Source: Hahella sp. HN01
Lineage (GTDB): Bacteria; Pseudomonadota; Gammaproteobacteria; Pseudomonadales; Oleiphilaceae
Length of the DNA: 47,238 bases
Direction of reading: 5' to 3'
Assembly (NCBI RefSeq): GCF_018986435.1
Contig: NZ_JAHMIN010000005.1
Coordinates: 218,011 to 265,248 of the forward strand
The notes under the pieces were generated by a model. The model did no database searches. It had not been told where the DNA came from and saw only the letters and a list, made by a program, of their open reading frames with translations. Below are positions 34,363-43,731 of this stretch, one piece after another. The number at the start of each line of letters is the position of its first letter. Positions within the stretch are counted from its first letter, which is position 1. The position numbers were made by a program, and so were the translations under genes.

Positions 34363-36651
34363 TCACCAAAGGCTGAAGTTGAGCGTGTGCGGGCGATGAC
34401 AAACCTGCTCGTTGCACGTCTGAAAATGCAGAGCCAGACGCACCGGCGACCGTGTGGAGCGACGTAAAGTCAGTTCGATGCGACAGTGATCGTCATAGAC
34501 CTCTAAGGCGTTGCTTTCATTGGGGTCTGTCCATACGCTGGCAGGAGGGTAACGTATGTCCAGCAGGTCGTGATCAGTGTGCGACAGCAACTCTACTTGT
34601 GTGCGGCGACCATCGGGAGCGGGACAATTGTGGCTTTGAATGCGCCAGCCTTCGCTCATGTGTATATCCAGTTGTACTTCCAGCAAGTGATCCTCCTTGT
34701 ATTCCTTCACCGCCACGGTGGCCCACATCTGGCCGGACGCGGCGTATTGCAGATTGACCGGGTTCGGCGTCAGCCATTCGTTCAGGCCTTTCAGAAACAC
34801 CGGCGCAGACAAAGGATGACGGTTGATTTGCCCGGTGAAAGCGGCGATCTGGTTTTCCGCCATGCGTTGTACATTGAGGTCGCCAGTGCGCAGACGCAGC
34901 GCCGCCAGCACTGACGCTAACTGCGAATTGCCGCTGACCGTGGCGTTGTCGCCGCAATGCTTGCTGCGCACCAGCAGTGGACCTTGCGCATTCTTGGGGG
35001 TGATGAAAAATCCACCCTGTTCTGCGTCCAGAAACTGCTCTTCCAATGTGGTCGCCAAGGCTTCCATTCGCTCCAGCCAAAGGTGGTCATGGGTGTAGTC
35101 GTACAACTGCAGCAGTCCTTCCATGTAATGCACGTAGTCTTCCAGCAGAGCGTCGTCGCTGGGCAGATTGTCCAGGCTGATGCGATGAAACAGGCCGTCT
35201 TCCCCACGCTGGCTGCGCCATAATTGGTTTGCTGCGGCGACAGCGGCGTCTCCGTAAGCGCTGATGCCGGTGATGGCGGCGGTTTCAGCCAGTGCGGCGA
35301 TCATCATGCCGTTCCATTCCGTTATCACTTTGTCATCACGTAAAGGTGGAATGCGCTGGCTTCTGGCCTGTAGCAGGGTGGCTTTCAGTTCCGCCAGTTG
35401 CTGCACTAACTCTTCGTAAGTCAGGTTCAGCGCCGCAGCGCTTTCCTGTAAAGAGCAGTGCAGATGCAGAATATTGGCGCCTTCAAAATTGCCTTTACGG
35501 GTGACGCCATAGACCTGTTCCGCCAGAGCGAGGCCCGGTGTGTCGAGAAGCTGGCTCAGTTCCTGATAGTTCCATACGAAATATTTGCCTTCTTCGCCTT
35601 CGCTGTCTGCATCCGTGGCGGAATAAAATACGCCTTCGGGAGAACGCATTTCTCTAAGAGCGTAATCCAGGGTTTCCCGGCATACCCTCAAATACTCAGG
35701 ATTTTGACTCAAGTTGTAGGCGCGGGCGTAGCAGCGCGCTAACTGCGCCTGGTTGTAGAGCATTTTTTCAAAGTGAGGAACCTGCCAGCGTTGATCCACT
35801 GCGTAACGATGAAAGCCGCCGCCAGCCTGATCGTAAACGCCGCCGGCGAGCAGTGCGTCCAGTGTGCTTTTTACTACGCTCCAGGCGGGCTGTCGGTCTA
35901 GCGGTCGGGAATCGCGCTCAATGTTATCGAGCAGAAACAGAAGGTTGGGTTCCTGGGGAAACTTGGGTTCGCTGCCGAAGCCGCCCCATTCGCGATCGCT
36001 ATAGCCAATCAGCTTCTCCACCGCCGTTTCGATCAGGTTTTCCGCCAGAGCTTCCGAGATTGGCTTTGGCCTGAGGTAAACGCTGACGGCGTCCGACAGT
36101 CGACGCCCCTGTTCCAGCAAGTTCTCCTGCTGTTCCACCCACAATTCATGCACTCTTTGCAGGAGGCTGATAAAACGGGGGCGGGGGAAATAGGTTCCGC
36201 CGAAGAAAGGCTTTCCTTCCGGGGTGAGAAAGCTCGACATAGGCCAACCGCCATGCCCGGTGATGATTTGCACGGCGGTCATATAAATCTCATCCAGATC
36301 GGGCCGCTGTTCCCGGTCCACTTTGATAGGGATGAAGTAGCGGTTGAGCGTTTGCGCCACGTCTTCATTATCGAAGCTCTCTTCCTCCATGACATGGCAC
36401 CAATGGCAGGTGCTGTAACCGATAGAGAGAAAAATCGGTTTGTTCTCCGCTCTGGCCAGGGCGAAGGTATCATCGTTCCAGGCGCGCCAGTTCACGGGAT
36501 TATGGGCGTGCTGCAGCAGGTAGGGCGAGCCTTCCAGTATCAGGTGATTGGTATAGACGGGAATTCCGTCTCGATGCCGGTAACGGGTGCGCACAGCGTA
36601 ACTGCCTTGTTTGCCGGCCCGGGCGAGTTGCAGCGGATCACTGGCGGACAT
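34363..36651 (-). CDS. DUF255 thioredoxin-domain protein with DsbD-alpha-like tail
   Basis: 762 aa. The N-terminal DUF255 thioredoxin-like domain (about 35-200) has [13 protein letters not shown] and the redox pair C82-H-W-C85 ([15 protein letters not shown]). The middle (about 210-610) is an all-alpha glycosidase-like barrel seen in the YyaL/SPATA20 family. The last about 130 residues form an immunoglobulin-like domain ending [12 protein letters not shown], with C746 and C751 spaced C-x4-C as in the N-terminal domain of DsbD. This tail is not in YyaL. No signal peptide seen. AAGGAAAG upstream of the ATG. Confidence 0.88.
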   Translation of the reverse strand: MSASDPLQLARAGKQGSYAVRTRYRHRDGIPVYTNHLILEGSPYLLQHAHNPVNWRAWNDDTFALARAENKPIFLSIGYSTCHWCHVMEEESFDNEDVAQTLNRYFIPIKVDREQRPDLDEIYMTAVQIITGHGGWPMSSFLTPEGKPFFGGTYFPRPRFISLLQRVHELWVEQQENLLEQGRRLSDAVSVYLRPKPISEALAENLIETAVEKLIGYSDREWGGFGSEPKFPQEPNLLFLLDNIERDSRPLDRQPAWSVVKSTLDALLAGGVYDQAGGGFHRYAVDQRWQVPHFEKMLYNQAQLARCYARAYNLSQNPEYLRVCRETLDYALREMRSPEGVFYSATDADSEGEEGKYFVWNYQELSQLLDTPGLALAEQVYGVTRKGNFEGANILHLHCSLQESAAALNLTYEELVQQLAELKATLLQARSQRIPPLRDDKVITEWNGMMIAALAETAAITGISAYGDAAVAAANQLWRSQRGEDGLFHRISLDNLPSDDALLEDYVHYMEGLLQLYDYTHDHLWLERMEALATTLEEQFLDAEQGGFFITPKNAQGPLLVRSKHCGDNATVSGNSQLASVLAALRLRTGDLNVQRMAENQIAAFTGQINRHPLSAPVFLKGLNEWLTPNPVNLQYAASGQMWATVAVKEYKEDHLLEVQLDIHMSEGWRIQSHNCPAPDGRRTQVELLSHTDHDLLDIRYPPASVWTDPNESNALEVYDDHCRIELTLRRSTRSPVRLALHFQTCNEQVCHRPHTLNFSLW

Positions 36652-36803
36652 AGGTCTTTCCTTTGTGGCGATGAGTGCTTACAGCCCTGCACTAATGAAC
36701 ATAATGCATATCTTCCGTTTCATGCAAAATAATCCCTGATCTTTCCCCGATTTTTGAGCGTAAAAGCTGGTGCGGAGGGCGACGTTTCGCCTGTCGGGAG
36801 GCT

Positions 36804-37247
36804 ATGGGGGGAGGCATGATCGCCGGGGAAAGTGAAAAATACGTGCGCATAAGCGCCATTCTGGGCGCCGCGCCGCTGCTGGTTCTGGGCGTGGCCTGCA
36901 TTCTCGGCGGCGAGGAGGGCCCGCTGCTGCGGTCTATGTTCGACTACTACAGCATGGCGTTGTTGGCGTTCATGGCCGGCGGCGTCTGGTTGATCGGATT
37001 GCGGGGAGAAGGGCCGGCTACGCCATCGCGGTTATTGTGGGCCAGTATTGTCTGTCTGATTCTGGCCTGGATGGCGCCGGGTCTGCCGCCCGGCCTGCGC
37101 TCATTGACGCTAGCGGCGGCGTTCCTGTTCTTTTACGGACTGGATCGATTCGTTCTGGAAGACTACTGGCGCGCGGATTATCAGCAGATGCGCTGTCACC
37201 TGACCTTGTGCGCCGCGATCATGCAGGCGCTGGTCATGCTTGCCTGA
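36804..37247 (+). CDS. DUF3429 family membrane protein
   Basis: 147 aa (143 from ATG 36816) with five hydrophobic segments (about residues 17-32, 48-64, 77-92, 97-115, 130-146). The pattern VRISAILGAAPLLVLGV, YSMALLAFMAGGVWL and DYWRADYQQMRCHLT fits DUF3429. Both candidate starts have purine-rich sequence unusually close, so the start is uncertain. The stop directly abuts the next gene's stop (37247/37248). Function unknown. Confidence 0.8.
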   Translation: MGGGMIAGESEKYVRISAILGAAPLLVLGVACILGGEEGPLLRSMFDYYSMALLAFMAGGVWLIGLRGEGPATPSRLLWASIVCLILAWMAPGLPPGLRSLTLAAAFLFFYGLDRFVLEDYWRADYQQMRCHLTLCAAIMQALVMLA

Positions 37248-37541
37248 TCAATGATTCAGAATATCGATGATTTCCCGGGTGGACTTGATAATTTTGATGA
37301 TCTTGTCCTCTACGTAGACCGTTTCGACGCCATCGTCGTCGGGGTAAATCACGCCGTGGTCGTAAACAGTCTGATCCAGAATATCGCCCTTATGCAGCTT
37401 CTTTTGCCAGCCCGGAGGCAGCTGGCCGCCCCGGTCGACTTTTTTCTGTAATCCCGGCGGCAGATCGTGCTTTTTGTCATCCTTGGCGTATGCGTTGAAA
37501 GAAAGAGTGAAAATAGAAATCAACAAAAGAATTTTGCGCAT
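37248..37541 (-). CDS. Small exported RcnB-like protein
   Basis: 97 aa with a signal peptide (MRKILLLISIFTLSFNAYA). The mature part has two LPPG-type repeats: DLPPGLQKKVDRGGQ and LPPGWQKKLHKGD, seen in small periplasmic RcnB-type proteins. The C-terminus (DGVETVYVEDKIIKIIKSTREIIDIL) looks like a beta hairpin plus helix. GAGG precedes the ATG. Function unknown; a periplasmic metal-stress role is a guess. Confidence 0.75.
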   Translation of the reverse strand: MRKILLLISIFTLSFNAYAKDDKKHDLPPGLQKKVDRGGQLPPGWQKKLHKGDILDQTVYDHGVIYPDDDGVETVYVEDKIIKIIKSTREIIDILNH

Positions 37542-37605
37542 GGAGCTTACCTCGGGTCGGCGCCGTGAAAAAGAGTTGTGTCCGGGCGACGCTTCAGTAT
37601 AGCGG

Positions 37606-37629
37606 GCCCTGGCGGAATTAGGCCAGGGC
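37606..37629. repeat. Perfect 8-bp inverted repeat
   Basis: GCCCTGGC, loop GGAATTAG, GCCAGGGC, just after the end of the nucleotidyltransferase gene (minus strand). No T run follows, so it is a weak terminator candidate. Confidence 0.4.
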
Positions 37630-37645
37630 GCTGCGCAGGATGGAG

Positions 37646-38197
37646 CTATTGCAGGGCGGAAATTTGCAGCATCGGCCAGATGCGGTGCCAGCGCTTGCCG
37701 TATACGCGGGAGACGAAGATATCTTCCGCGTAACGCACGTCGGGATTCGGTCGCACTTGCATGGACCAGTTCTCCAACAGGCCGAACTTGGCGGTGAACT
37801 TGAACTTGTCCAGATGCTCCAGTCTTACGCCCACGCAGGTCGGTACTTCAACCCAGTGAGAGATGGCGTCGGCGGTGTCCTGATAGGGGGCATGTTGGTG
37901 ATGCAGGTGCATCCTGGCTTGGTTTTTCACTTCCCATTTCACGCCGGGGACCATTTTTCTGAGTTTGGCTTCGATTTCCTTATCGCGTTCTTCGGAGGTG
38001 TCGTCGGAGTCGAAATACACCAGATCAACATCATTCAGCGGGGTGGCCTGGGCAAGCTTGTGCAGGTGGTCCCAGATGGCGTTGCGCAGAAATCCTGCTG
38101 CAAGATACCAGTCCTTCAGGCCCAGCGATCTGGCGGCGGCCAGACAACGCATACGCAGTAAATCTTTTTTCAGCAGTACAATAGTGTCTTGTTCCAT
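37646..38197 (-). CDS. Nucleotidyltransferase-like protein (DUF925/NTP_transf_6)
   Basis: 183 aa from ATG 38197 (MEQDTIVLLKKD; GGAG 8 nt upstream); in-frame codons up to 38488 overlap the neighbouring gene. The nucleotidyltransferase fold is shown by WYLAAGFLRNAIWDHLH and the metal-binding NDVDLVYFDSDD. C-terminal motif FKFTAKFGLLENWSMQVRPNPD. Substrate unknown. Confidence 0.85.
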   Translation of the reverse strand: MEQDTIVLLKKDLLRMRCLAAARSLGLKDWYLAAGFLRNAIWDHLHKLAQATPLNDVDLVYFDSDDTSEERDKEIEAKLRKMVPGVKWEVKNQARMHLHHQHAPYQDTADAISHWVEVPTCVGVRLEHLDKFKFTAKFGLLENWSMQVRPNPDVRYAEDIFVSRVYGKRWHRIWPMLQISALQ

Positions 38198-38355
38198 ATG
38201 ACAAACTCCATTCCTGTTTATTGTTTGATATCGGGGCGTTCGCGAGAACGCGTTCTGCGAATTGTCTCTCCAGATGGCCCCCGGCGTCCGTGAAAGTTTC
38301 GCACAGCAGCGTGAGAAATTATCCATTGGGAACCATTGCAATCTCCGCAACCGCT

Positions 38356-39054
38356 TTAAAGCGCCCGTCGAGCGTCCGCCAACACCCGATTGATCTCCTC
38401 CACCACAAAGTCCGGGTGGGATAGCGGAAGATAACGGCGGGCGTTGGCGATCACCCTGAATCGCGCTTGCGGCATATGCCGCAGCCACTCGCGGTGGCTT
38501 TCAATCCATTGCCTGCGGTCGCGGTGAGTCGGTTCCGGCGTTTGCGCCGAAGTCTCTGGCGGATTGTCGCCCACAAGGATACTGGTTGGCGCGTTATTGA
38601 GAAAGGGGATGGATTGCCCCCTTTTCGTTGCGCCCTGAATGTCATGGCTTTCTGTTTTGTCTGCGGCTTTTGCGTCGTCGTAACCGTCCACGAACACCTG
38701 TCCGACGACTTCATTGGGATACTTATGCGCGAAGTAACGGATATGGGCGGCGCCGGCGCAATGACCGACCAGGATGTAGGGAGGTTTGATATCGGCGACC
38801 TGCAGCAGTTTACGCAGGTCGGCGACCATGTTTTCGGCGCTTTTGGGGGAGAGGCTGGGGTCGTTGTCCTGCAGGTCGGCGCGGTCGTAGGAAAGTGTGC
38901 GGGTGAAAAGACTGATCAGGGGCTGCACGCGCTCCCAATCATCGATGCCTCCGCCCAGGTCAGATTCGAAAATAACTGTGGCGTTGCCCGAACCCTCCGC
39001 CAGATAACGCAGGCTGACGTCACCAATATCCGCATAGTCATAGGATCGTTCCAT
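38356..39054 (-). CDS. Alpha/beta hydrolase
   Basis: 232 aa. ILVGHCAGAAHIRYFA is the nucleophile region, but the elbow reads GHCAG with cysteine in place of serine; the acid is likely the aspartate in VFVDGYDD. The late part HPDFVVEEINRVL supplies a conserved histidine. AAGGGA upstream of the ATG. It may be a cysteine-nucleophile (dienelactone-type) or inactive member. Substrate unknown. Confidence 0.82.
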   Translation of the reverse strand: MERSYDYADIGDVSLRYLAEGSGNATVIFESDLGGGIDDWERVQPLISLFTRTLSYDRADLQDNDPSLSPKSAENMVADLRKLLQVADIKPPYILVGHCAGAAHIRYFAHKYPNEVVGQVFVDGYDDAKAADKTESHDIQGATKRGQSIPFLNNAPTSILVGDNPPETSAQTPEPTHRDRRQWIESHREWLRHMPQARFRVIANARRYLPLSHPDFVVEEINRVLADARRAL

Positions 39055-39534
39055 CTAAGTTCCCTTTATCCTATCGAGTAGTCTTTTTTCATTTTTTTGA
39101 CGTGACGCACTATCCTGACTACGCGTCATCCAGGCCGTTGAGGGCGACGGCGCCGGTGATCTCCAGCGTACGCCTAGGCATAACGGCCATAACGATCCGA
39201 CTTGTCCTGGTCGGTCGCGAAAAGCAAATATAATCAACGGGATGCACTAAAACAAGAGCGCCTGCGCAAGCGTTGACTTTACTGTGCCGAAGGGCGCTTC
39301 TGCACGATTTTCAGCGGGCGGATTATCCAAGTGTTAAGCCTTTTCTCTCCCTCGCTAGGCGCATTGCTCTACACCCTTTAACCGAGTGTTTTCCCTAAAG
39401 ACAATCGCTATGGTAGCTCCGTGGATCAACGCCACGTAGAAACTATCTCATAGCCAGTCGTGTTCCTGGTGGCGAAGGCGGTGAGATAGTTTTTTCATCT
39501 CTCTCTTTTTCATCCCGCGTAGGGGGCGAACACA
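39055..39534 (+). other. 480-bp intergenic leader of the exported-protein gene
   Basis: No gene seen. On the plus strand it has AGCGCC...GGCGCT (about 39256-39290), CGTGG...CCACG (about 39420-39435) and the terminator-like hairpin at 39441-39495, stem-loops consistent with a structured leader RNA. No known riboswitch consensus was recognised. Confidence 0.4.
39441..39495 (+). promoter_or_regulatory. Terminator-like hairpin in the leader of 39535-39957
   Basis: AACTATCTCA (39441-39450) and TGAGATAGTT (39482-39491) form a perfect 10-bp stem around a 31-nt loop containing smaller pairs. It is followed by TTTTTC and ends about 40 bp before the start codon. Consistent with a conditional terminator (attenuator). 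Confidence 0.6.
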
Positions 39535-39957
39535 GTGAAGTGCTCTAGAATTCTAAAAAGACGTGCGCTTGTAAAGAAAACATCCGCTCACATTCCGGCG
39601 TTTTTGGCGTCGGTATTCGCCGCCGGCCTGTCCCTCACCGCCTATTCCATTGCGCCTTCGGATTCAGCGCGTAGTTCCGCTTTTGTATCCAGTTCCAGCG
39701 CCGGTGTGGTGGGAACGGCTTGGAGTCAGTCTGATCCTTTTGCCGGCTCCGGTGATTTTGTTGGTTTTCAGCAGTTGTCCGATTGGCGCGGCGCTTTATC
39801 TGCGCTGGCCGATAAATCCTGTATTTCCAGTCTGTGGTATGGTCCCGTGCGCGCCAGCGATGCGGACTGTGCGACGGAGCTGAACTGGCTGGGTCGTAAC
39901 GCCGGTTCCGACAGCAGTAATAACTCCCCGCATATATTTGATTGGGAAAACTTGTAA
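39535..39957 (+). CDS. Unidentified small exported protein
   Basis: 140 aa starting at GTG 39535 (AGGGGG upstream). The N-terminus is basic (MKCSRILKRRALVKK) followed by a hydrophobic core (IPAFLASVFAAGLSLTAYSIA), a signal peptide. The mature part is rich in Ser, Gly and Ala, with two cysteines (SCISSLWYGPVRASDADCATE) that could pair, and a C-terminal NSPHIFDWENL. I do not recognise the family. It is preceded by an unusually long leader and followed by a terminator. Confidence 0.6.
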   Translation: MKCSRILKRRALVKKTSAHIPAFLASVFAAGLSLTAYSIAPSDSARSSAFVSSSSAGVVGTAWSQSDPFAGSGDFVGFQQLSDWRGALSALADKSCISSLWYGPVRASDADCATELNWLGRNAGSDSSNNSPHIFDWENL

Positions 39958-40028
39958 GTCAGGGTATTCACCGCCAACCCTTTTAATCGTGTTTGTACGA
40001 CAGAAATAATAACTACAACCTCAACCAA

Positions 40029-40070
40029 GACGCCCCGCGGAGCGGATAACTCCCCGGGGCGTCGCTTTTT
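40029..40070. terminator. Bidirectional terminator between 39957 and GH16 gene
   Basis: GACGCCCCG (40029-40037) and CGGGGCGTC (40055-40063) form a 9-bp stem followed on the plus strand by GCTTTTT. Placed between convergent genes. Confidence 0.85.
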
Positions 40071-40073
40071 GGC

Positions 40074-41834
40074 TCAGAAGGGCGTGAAGCGGTAGTAGTC
40101 CACTTTCATCTCCGCATTGGCGGCCGGATAGTCCGCCGGACCATAGTCAAACCAGTGCCAGGGCGAATGCCACAGATTCAGCATAAAAATGGCCGGGCGC
40201 TGTGGAACCATCGCCGCGTCGCGCATATCCCACAATGTCACCTCTTTGCCGTCCAGCTTGATGTACCAGCGGATGCGATCGGCATGCCAGTCGAAACCGA
40301 CAGTGTAATAGGTGTCGGCGTGGGGAAAGTCCGCCAGTCCGATATTGGGCAGAGCGCCTGCGGGAACCGTTTCATACGTGCCCTCCATGCCTGCCGGCGT
40401 TTCGCGATATGCGCCAGTGGCCATGTCGATGGCGCGGCTCTTCTTGCGGAACTGGTTTTCACTATCGCCGCCGTAGTCGGTCCAGGTGGTCAGCCACAGT
40501 ATGTTAGGCTCGCCGCACAACAGCTCGATGTCGATTTCCGTATTGTCCGCCAGTCCATTGCCGTTCTTATCCGTGCCGTCATTATCGTAGATGAAAATGC
40601 CGTTGACGGCCTCTTCGCCGGGGCTGCAGGAGGCGAATTTCACTCGGGTCTCGTAGCGGCCGTAATGGGTTTTCTGGTTGTAGCCCACTTCGGATGCGTA
40701 GTACGGCGATGCATTGTCGCCGCTGTTCAGATCAGGATTGCCTGGGAACAGCAATGACAGCGCGGCGTTATCCCCCGCCGCAGCGTCGGCGGCGCCGAAG
40801 TCCACGGCTCCGTTGGGCTGCCGGCGTGAATACCATTGGCCCTGATTGGCGGTGAATTCATCGTTGATCTGCGGAACGCCCGGATCGGGGTCGCCATTGT
40901 CGTCGCCGTCGCCATCACCGTTATCGTCACGGGATACCAGACTGATATCCGCGATGTCGTATTCCACACCGCTTTGCAGATGATCCGCCACCAGCGCATG
41001 GACTTTGCTGAGATCGGCGAGCTGGAAATCCTTTAGAGGAATCAACACTTCTTGAGCGCCGGGCTCCACCGTTACGGTAACGGCCTGTGAAGCTCCCTGA
41101 CGGGTGGAGCAGCTATCGTCGCGGGTATGCAGGCTGAGTGAGAGATCGGCGCGCTGAGAGGCGCTCAGGGAGAGCTTGAGGTGTGTATAGGGCGAAGCGT
41201 CGAAGCAGGTGTCCGTGGCGAGCACGCTGTACCAGTAGCCGCCGCCTCCGGATATTAACCTGAGTGCGCCGTTGCTGACCTGATCGCTTTGCAGGCTGCC
41301 GTCGTCGTCGGTCCAGCCGCCGAGCAGATTCTGGTGCAGGCCTTCGTAGCGGGACGCGTCGCCGAAGGCGTCGATGATCAGGTCATCCACTGGAGCCTCA
41401 GGCTCCGCCAGGGTCAACGTCGCTGAATCCTGCTGACCTGGATAGCGGCTATTGCCGTTGAAGTAATCCCCGGCCTGAATGCTGCCCGCTCTGGCGCGAA
41501 CGAAATAAGCGCCTGGTTCATCAGTCTGAAAGTCGCCGTCGCAACGGAACTGGGCGCGGGAGGCGAGTTCCGGCGTACGGCATTGAAAGCTATGTGCCGG
41601 GCTTTCCTGTCCCTGTTTCATGACGTCCACATACAGGGTGAAGATTCCAGTATCGCGTAAGTTGCGCAGCTCTGCGTAGGGATGCAGATTCACGCCGGTT
41701 TGCGCCTGTTCCGCATCGAATCCTGCGGCGGCGACGCCGGCGTTGTAAGCCGCGGCGAACGTGGTGGGCGCAAGCAGGGCGCTCGCGCCCAGGGCCAGCG
41801 CCCCGATAGTCAGTGTGCGTGTCTTCAAGGCCAT
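40074..41834 (-). CDS. Secreted GH16 family glycanase
   Basis: 586 aa with a signal peptide (MALKTRTLTIGALALGASALLA). Residues about 30-150 form one beta domain; 155-310 a CBM-like domain; then an Asp/Gly linker (DDNGDGDGDDNGDPDPG), and the GH16 catalytic domain from about 325. The catalytic motif ExDxE is E433-I-D-I-E437. GH16 enzymes cut beta-glucans, agar or carrageenan; the substrate is not certain. ATG 41834 abuts AGGAGG with no spacing; TTG 41828 (MKTRTL) has ideal 6-nt spacing and may be the true start. Confidence 0.9.
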   Translation of the reverse strand: MALKTRTLTIGALALGASALLAPTTFAAAYNAGVAAAGFDAEQAQTGVNLHPYAELRNLRDTGIFTLYVDVMKQGQESPAHSFQCRTPELASRAQFRCDGDFQTDEPGAYFVRARAGSIQAGDYFNGNSRYPGQQDSATLTLAEPEAPVDDLIIDAFGDASRYEGLHQNLLGGWTDDDGSLQSDQVSNGALRLISGGGGYWYSVLATDTCFDASPYTHLKLSLSASQRADLSLSLHTRDDSCSTRQGASQAVTVTVEPGAQEVLIPLKDFQLADLSKVHALVADHLQSGVEYDIADISLVSRDDNGDGDGDDNGDPDPGVPQINDEFTANQGQWYSRRQPNGAVDFGAADAAAGDNAALSLLFPGNPDLNSGDNASPYYASEVGYNQKTHYGRYETRVKFASCSPGEEAVNGIFIYDNDGTDKNGNGLADNTEIDIELLCGEPNILWLTTWTDYGGDSENQFRKKSRAIDMATGAYRETPAGMEGTYETVPAGALPNIGLADFPHADTYYTVGFDWHADRIRWYIKLDGKEVTLWDMRDAAMVPQRPAIFMLNLWHSPWHWFDYGPADYPAANAEMKVDYYRFTPF

Positions 41835-41908
41835 CCTCCTGAGTTGCTTTGCGGCGGAGCCAGTGCGCGTGAATGAGCGACCGATCCGGCGTCTTTCCGA
41901 TAAGTTTT

Positions 41909-41922
41909 TGAAAGCGCTTTCA
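41909..41922. promoter_or_regulatory. LacI-family operator, perfect palindrome
   Basis: TGAAAGCGCTTTCA is a 14-bp perfect palindrome about 75 bp upstream of the GH16 gene. The GCGC-centred form is typical of LacI-family regulators of beta-glucan/glucoside use. Confidence 0.7.
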
Positions 41923-42034
41923 TTGTAGCCGCGTCTGTCCAGGAGTGGGATTGGCGGATTGAGTTAGGCCATGTGGAATAAGGCGTAGAGTTAGAAGACA
42001 GTTAAAAATCAGGCGGGGAGGCGGGGAATAGAAA

Positions 42035-42056
42035 CAAGGCGCTTCAGTGCGCCTTG
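42035..42056 (-). terminator. Terminator of the siderophore operon
   Basis: On the minus strand: CAAGGCGC, loop ACTGAA, GCGCCTTG, then TTTCTATT. 8-bp stem, just after entA. Confidence 0.75.
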
Positions 42057-42074
42057 TGATTATCGATGGCTATT

Positions 42075-42881
42075 TCAGACGCCGAGCGTCGCGCCACCGT
42101 CGATGCACAGATTGTGCATGGTGATGTGACGGGCTTTGTCCGAGGCGAGGAAGGCCACCGCTTCAGCGATGTCTGCCGGGGTGGCGATGCGTTTGAGAGG
42201 AATGCCGGTGCGATAGGAGTCCAAAGAACCGTTCAATACGGCCTCCAGCGCCTGGTCGTCTGTCCAGAACTGGCGCTGCATGGCGGTGTCGGTGGAGCCG
42301 GGCGAGACAATGTTGCAGCGCACGCCGTATTCCGCCAGCTCCAGTCCCAGACACTTGGTGAAATGGGTCGACGCCGCTTTGGACGCCGCGTAGGCCGCCA
42401 TTTTGGTGCGGGGTATGGCGGCGGCGTTGGAGCCGACCGTGACGATGGCTCCGCGCCGACGCTCTTTCATCAGGCGGCCGACAGTCCGGCTCAGGAAAAA
42501 TACGCCATGGGTGTTGACGGCGAAGGTGTCCAGCCAGTCGTCGGACGTCAGTTCCGTGGCGGACGCCAGGCGCAGAATACCGGCCACATTGACCAACACT
42601 TCCACTTCGCCCAGGCCGGCTTCGATATCGCCGACCACCGCTTCGATAGCCGCTGCGTCGCTGATGTCCACGACAAAAGGACGCACCTGAAAACCCCGTG
42701 CGGTGAGCGCGGAAGTGGTGTCGCGCAGGGCTTTTTCCTGCACGTCGAGAGCGGCGACTTTGGCGCCGCGTTCAGCCAGTGTCGCCACGACGGCGGCGCC
42801 AATGCCTTGCGCGGCGCCGGTGACGATGGCGACTTTGCCGGCGAAATCCACGCTGGCGCTCTGTGTAGTGGAATCAGACAT
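42075..42881 (-). CDS. entA: 2,3-dihydro-2,3-dihydroxybenzoate dehydrogenase EntA
   Basis: SDR of 268 aa converting 2,3-dihydro-2,3-dihydroxybenzoate to 2,3-dihydroxybenzoate, the catechol building block. GxxxGxG is TGAAQGIG; catalytic [20 protein letters not shown] (Ser, Y-x3-K). EntA-specific stretch [23 protein letters not shown]. It ends the uptake operon, overlapping fepC by 8 bp; the other biosynthesis genes are not in the window. GGAG 7 nt upstream. Confidence 0.92.
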   Translation of the reverse strand: MSDSTTQSASVDFAGKVAIVTGAAQGIGAAVVATLAERGAKVAALDVQEKALRDTTSALTARGFQVRPFVVDISDAAAIEAVVGDIEAGLGEVEVLVNVAGILRLASATELTSDDWLDTFAVNTHGVFFLSRTVGRLMKERRRGAIVTVGSNAAAIPRTKMAAYAASKAASTHFTKCLGLELAEYGVRCNIVSPGSTDTAMQRQFWTDDQALEAVLNGSLDSYRTGIPLKRIATPADIAEAVAFLASDKARHITMHNLCIDGGATLGV

Positions 42882-43728
42882 AAGATTGCTCCTTGCTGTT
42901 GGAGGGAGACAGAGAAGAAAGCGCGCCGCCCACCGCCGGAGTAACCACCGGATTGCCGTCAGGGTCGCTCAGAATGTGCGCGTCGACGTTATAAAGTTCG
43001 CGCACCATATCCCGGGTCAGAATTTCGCGGGGCGGACCGCTCGCCACCACCCGGCCTTCGCGCATGGCGGTGAGGGTGTCGGCGTAACGAGCGGCGGCGA
43101 TGAGGTCATGTAGCACCATCATGATGGTGATGCCTTTGGCGGAAAGGTCGCGCACCAGATTCAGCACTTCAACCTGATGCCCCAGATCGAGCATGCTGAT
43201 GGGCTCGTCCAGCAGTAAAAGGTTGGTTTCCTGAGCCAGCGCCATGGCCAGCCAGCAACGTTGGCGCTGACCGCCGGAAAGGTGATCCAGAGGCGCGTCC
43301 ATGAGATCAGCGGTGTCGGTGGCGAGCAGGGCGCGGCGCACGGCGTCTTCGTCGGCGCTGGTCCACTGGCGGAACAAGCCCTGATGGGGATGGCGACCAT
43401 GTCGCACCAGATCCGCGACGCGGATGCCTTCCGGCGCGGTGGGCGTTTGCGGCAACAGGGCCAATCGGGTCGCCGCCTGTTTTCTGCTGAGCGACCAAAC
43501 GTCTTCGCCTTCCAGCAGAATGCGGCCGGAATCCGGTCGGTGCAGACGCGCCACGGCGCGTAGCAGGGTGGATTTGCCGCACCCGTTGGGGCCGACGATG
43601 ATCATTAATTCTCCCGGCCGGGCTTGCAGGCTGACCTCTTTCACCGTTGGCGCCGCGTCGGTTTTACCGCCGCGCCCGTTCGCGTAACTGAGGGAAACGT
43701 TCTGAATAGCGAGTCTTGGCTCGGACAT
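42874..43728 (-). CDS. fepC: Siderophore ABC transporter ATPase (FepC-like)
   Basis: 284 aa. Walker A VGPNGCGKSTLLRA, signature LSGGQRQRCWLAMA, Walker B LLLLDEPISMLD and switch histidine VLHDL. ATG 43728 is chosen; the preceding TTG 43731 directly follows the fepG stop. It powers uptake through the two permeases upstream. Confidence 0.93.
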   Translation of the reverse strand: MSEPRLAIQNVSLSYANGRGGKTDAAPTVKEVSLQARPGELMIIVGPNGCGKSTLLRAVARLHRPDSGRILLEGEDVWSLSRKQAATRLALLPQTPTAPEGIRVADLVRHGRHPHQGLFRQWTSADEDAVRRALLATDTADLMDAPLDHLSGGQRQRCWLAMALAQETNLLLLDEPISMLDLGHQVEVLNLVRDLSAKGITIMMVLHDLIAAARYADTLTAMREGRVVASGPPREILTRDMVRELYNVDAHILSDPDGNPVVTPAVGGALSSLSPSNSKEQSYV

Positions 43729-43731
43729 CAA

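Noticed and set aside
39255-39495. Possible c-di-GMP (GEMM) or other known riboswitch
   Set aside because: I compared the leader with the consensus cores I know (GEMM-I, GEMM-II, TPP, glycine, cobalamin, fluoride) and none fits; only generic hairpins remain.
42066-42944. 292-codon plus-strand open frame
   Set aside because: Antisense to entA, which has full SDR motifs; no motif or ribosome binding site of its own.
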